A DNA stretch of 5,249 nucleotides from positions 1 to 5,249 of the forward strand of contig JAKSHV010000090.1 in NCBI GenBank assembly GCA_024399225.1, read 5' to 3'. The DNA is from an archaeon. GTDB lineage: Archaea > Thermoplasmatota > Thermoplasmata > Methanomassiliicoccales > Methanomethylophilaceae. Under the pieces are notes generated by a model. It worked only from the letters and a program-made list of their open reading frames with translations, did not search any database and was not told where the DNA came from. This document shows positions 4,601-5,249 of the stretch, one piece after another; the stretch's first letter is position 1, and each line of letters opens with the position of its first letter. Position numbers and translations under genes: made by a program.

Positions 4601-5249
4601 GTGTCTGAACTGGAATACAATGACCATTTTGTGATATGCCTCACACCGAGGAATGGTACACAGATCATTTGCAATCCAGATTCTCTCAGGGTCTTCTTCT
4701 CCCTTGTTTATGAAGAAATGTCTGTGGTAGACATTGCGGCAAAACTAGAGATTCCAAAAACCACTGCACAGAATAGGATCAACAGACTGTTCAAAGACGG
4801 CATCCTTGACAGCAGACCGAGTGACATGGATGCTAGACGCATATTGTACCGCGTATGTGCCATTCCGCTGTTCATTGATAACAACTACAGACCGTGGACA
4901 TGTCCGCCCAGCGACTGCATATCTAACAACAAGTTGGATGATGAAAGACAGTACTATGAATATTTCATGTCCGTATTCGCCAAACACGTTTTCGAATCCG
5001 GGATAAATACCTGGCCTCTGTTTTTGGAGGCAGGTTCTGCTTTGTCCCCCCCCCAGTACGAAAATGATTACCTGAAAGTATTGGATAATGAAGAGAGATT
5101 ACTCAAAGGGCTGCGCCTCCAAGGGTTACCTGACCTGACCTACGACATTACGTATAGGGCAGAGATTGTGATTGATATCCATCCGAAGAGGACGATGAAA
5201 AAAGACCACACCCTGATGTTCGGAGCTGTATCCGGCAATCTCATAACAT
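4601..5249 (+). CDS. Winged helix-turn-helix protein, probable regulator (3' end outside window)
   Basis: The visible 216 codons start at GTG and stay open to the window edge. Residues about 41-70 (VVDIAAKLEIPKTTAQNRIN then RLFKDGILDSR) are a typical winged helix-turn-helix of the ArsR/MarR-like kind: a short helix, a turn at IPK, and a recognition helix TTAQNRINRLFKDG. An N-terminal stretch of about 35 residues and a long C-terminal part follow no family I recognise. CPPSDC at 101-106 could bind a metal or thiol ligand; other cysteines are at 13, 24 and 86. No membrane helix is evident. GTG 4601 is chosen because the TATA box fits it exactly and no ATG precedes the HTH in frame; the frame is open further upstream but without ATG or GTG. 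It is divergent from the importer operon and may control it and itself. The gene holds a run of nine C at 5046-5054; only the present frame is open after it. Confidence 0.75.
   Translation, partial: MSELEYNDHFVICLTPRNGTQIICNPDSLRVFFSLVYEEMSVVDIAAKLEIPKTTAQNRINRLFKDGILDSRPSDMDARRILYRVCAIPLFIDNNYRPWTCPPSDCISNNKLDDERQYYEYFMSVFAKHVFESGINTWPLFLEAGSALSPPQYENDYLKVLDNEERLLKGLRLQGLPDLTYDITYRAEIVIDIHPKRTMKKDHTLMFGAVSGNLIT
5046..5054 (+). repeat. Nine-base C homopolymer inside the regulator gene
   Basis: Nine consecutive C bases encode the end of Ser149 and Pro150-Pro151. Both other frames meet stop codons within about 25 bases, so gain or loss of one base would truncate the protein after the HTH and the CPPSDC segment. 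Such tracts are prone to replication slippage and also to sequencing error; the open frame downstream indicates the length given here is the coding one. Confidence 0.7.

Noticed and set aside
4745..5006. Minus- and plus-strand open frames of 80 and 66 codons overlapping the regulator gene.
   Set aside because: They overlap the frame from 4601, which has a helix-turn-helix and a promoter at the right distance; neither alternative has a ribosome site or a known motif.

Overview
The window reads as part of an archaeal genome, most likely a Thermoplasmata-type methanogen such as Methanomassiliicoccales. That placement is an inference from style, not a database match. The supporting signs are: ribosome binding sites of the form GGTGAT/GGAGGT in a fixed register before each operon gene, TATA-box promoters in a very AT-rich intergenic region, a probably leaderless GTG-started regulator gene, and a substrate-binding protein anchored by an N-terminal membrane helix with no bacterial lipobox cysteine.

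Layout: positions 33-4362 hold four genes on the minus strand, read in the order substrate-binding protein (2755-4362), FecCD/BtuC-type permease (1599-2699), ABC ATPase (812-1597) and DUF169 protein (33-767). They form one likely operon with gaps of 55, 1 and 44 bases. The first and last gaps each contain a 7-bp G/C-rich hairpin with a 4-base loop, followed by a T-run and then the next ribosome binding site. Positions 4363-4600 are a divergent control region with two facing TATA boxes and several short dyads. From 4601 a plus-strand gene encodes a winged helix-turn-helix protein that runs off the right edge.

Function: the first three genes make a complete importer of the iron-siderophore/heme/cobalamin class. 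The surface-anchored binding protein captures a metal chelate, the permease dimer passes it through the membrane, and the ATPase drives transport. The substrate cannot be decided from sequence. Corrinoid or iron chelate are both plausible, and no cobalamin riboswitch fits in the short leader. The divergent HTH protein is the obvious candidate regulator. The DUF169 protein has no established function, but its position suggests a role linked to the imported compound.

Unusual points: the binding protein carries a ~210-residue extra N-terminal region resembling domains of bacterial cell-surface proteins, and ten cysteines, six of them in three close pairs. It also has a much stricter codon choice than the permease. 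The regulator gene contains a run of nine C bases. The control region holds several dyads of different sequence. No tRNA, rRNA, CRISPR array or mobile element was seen.
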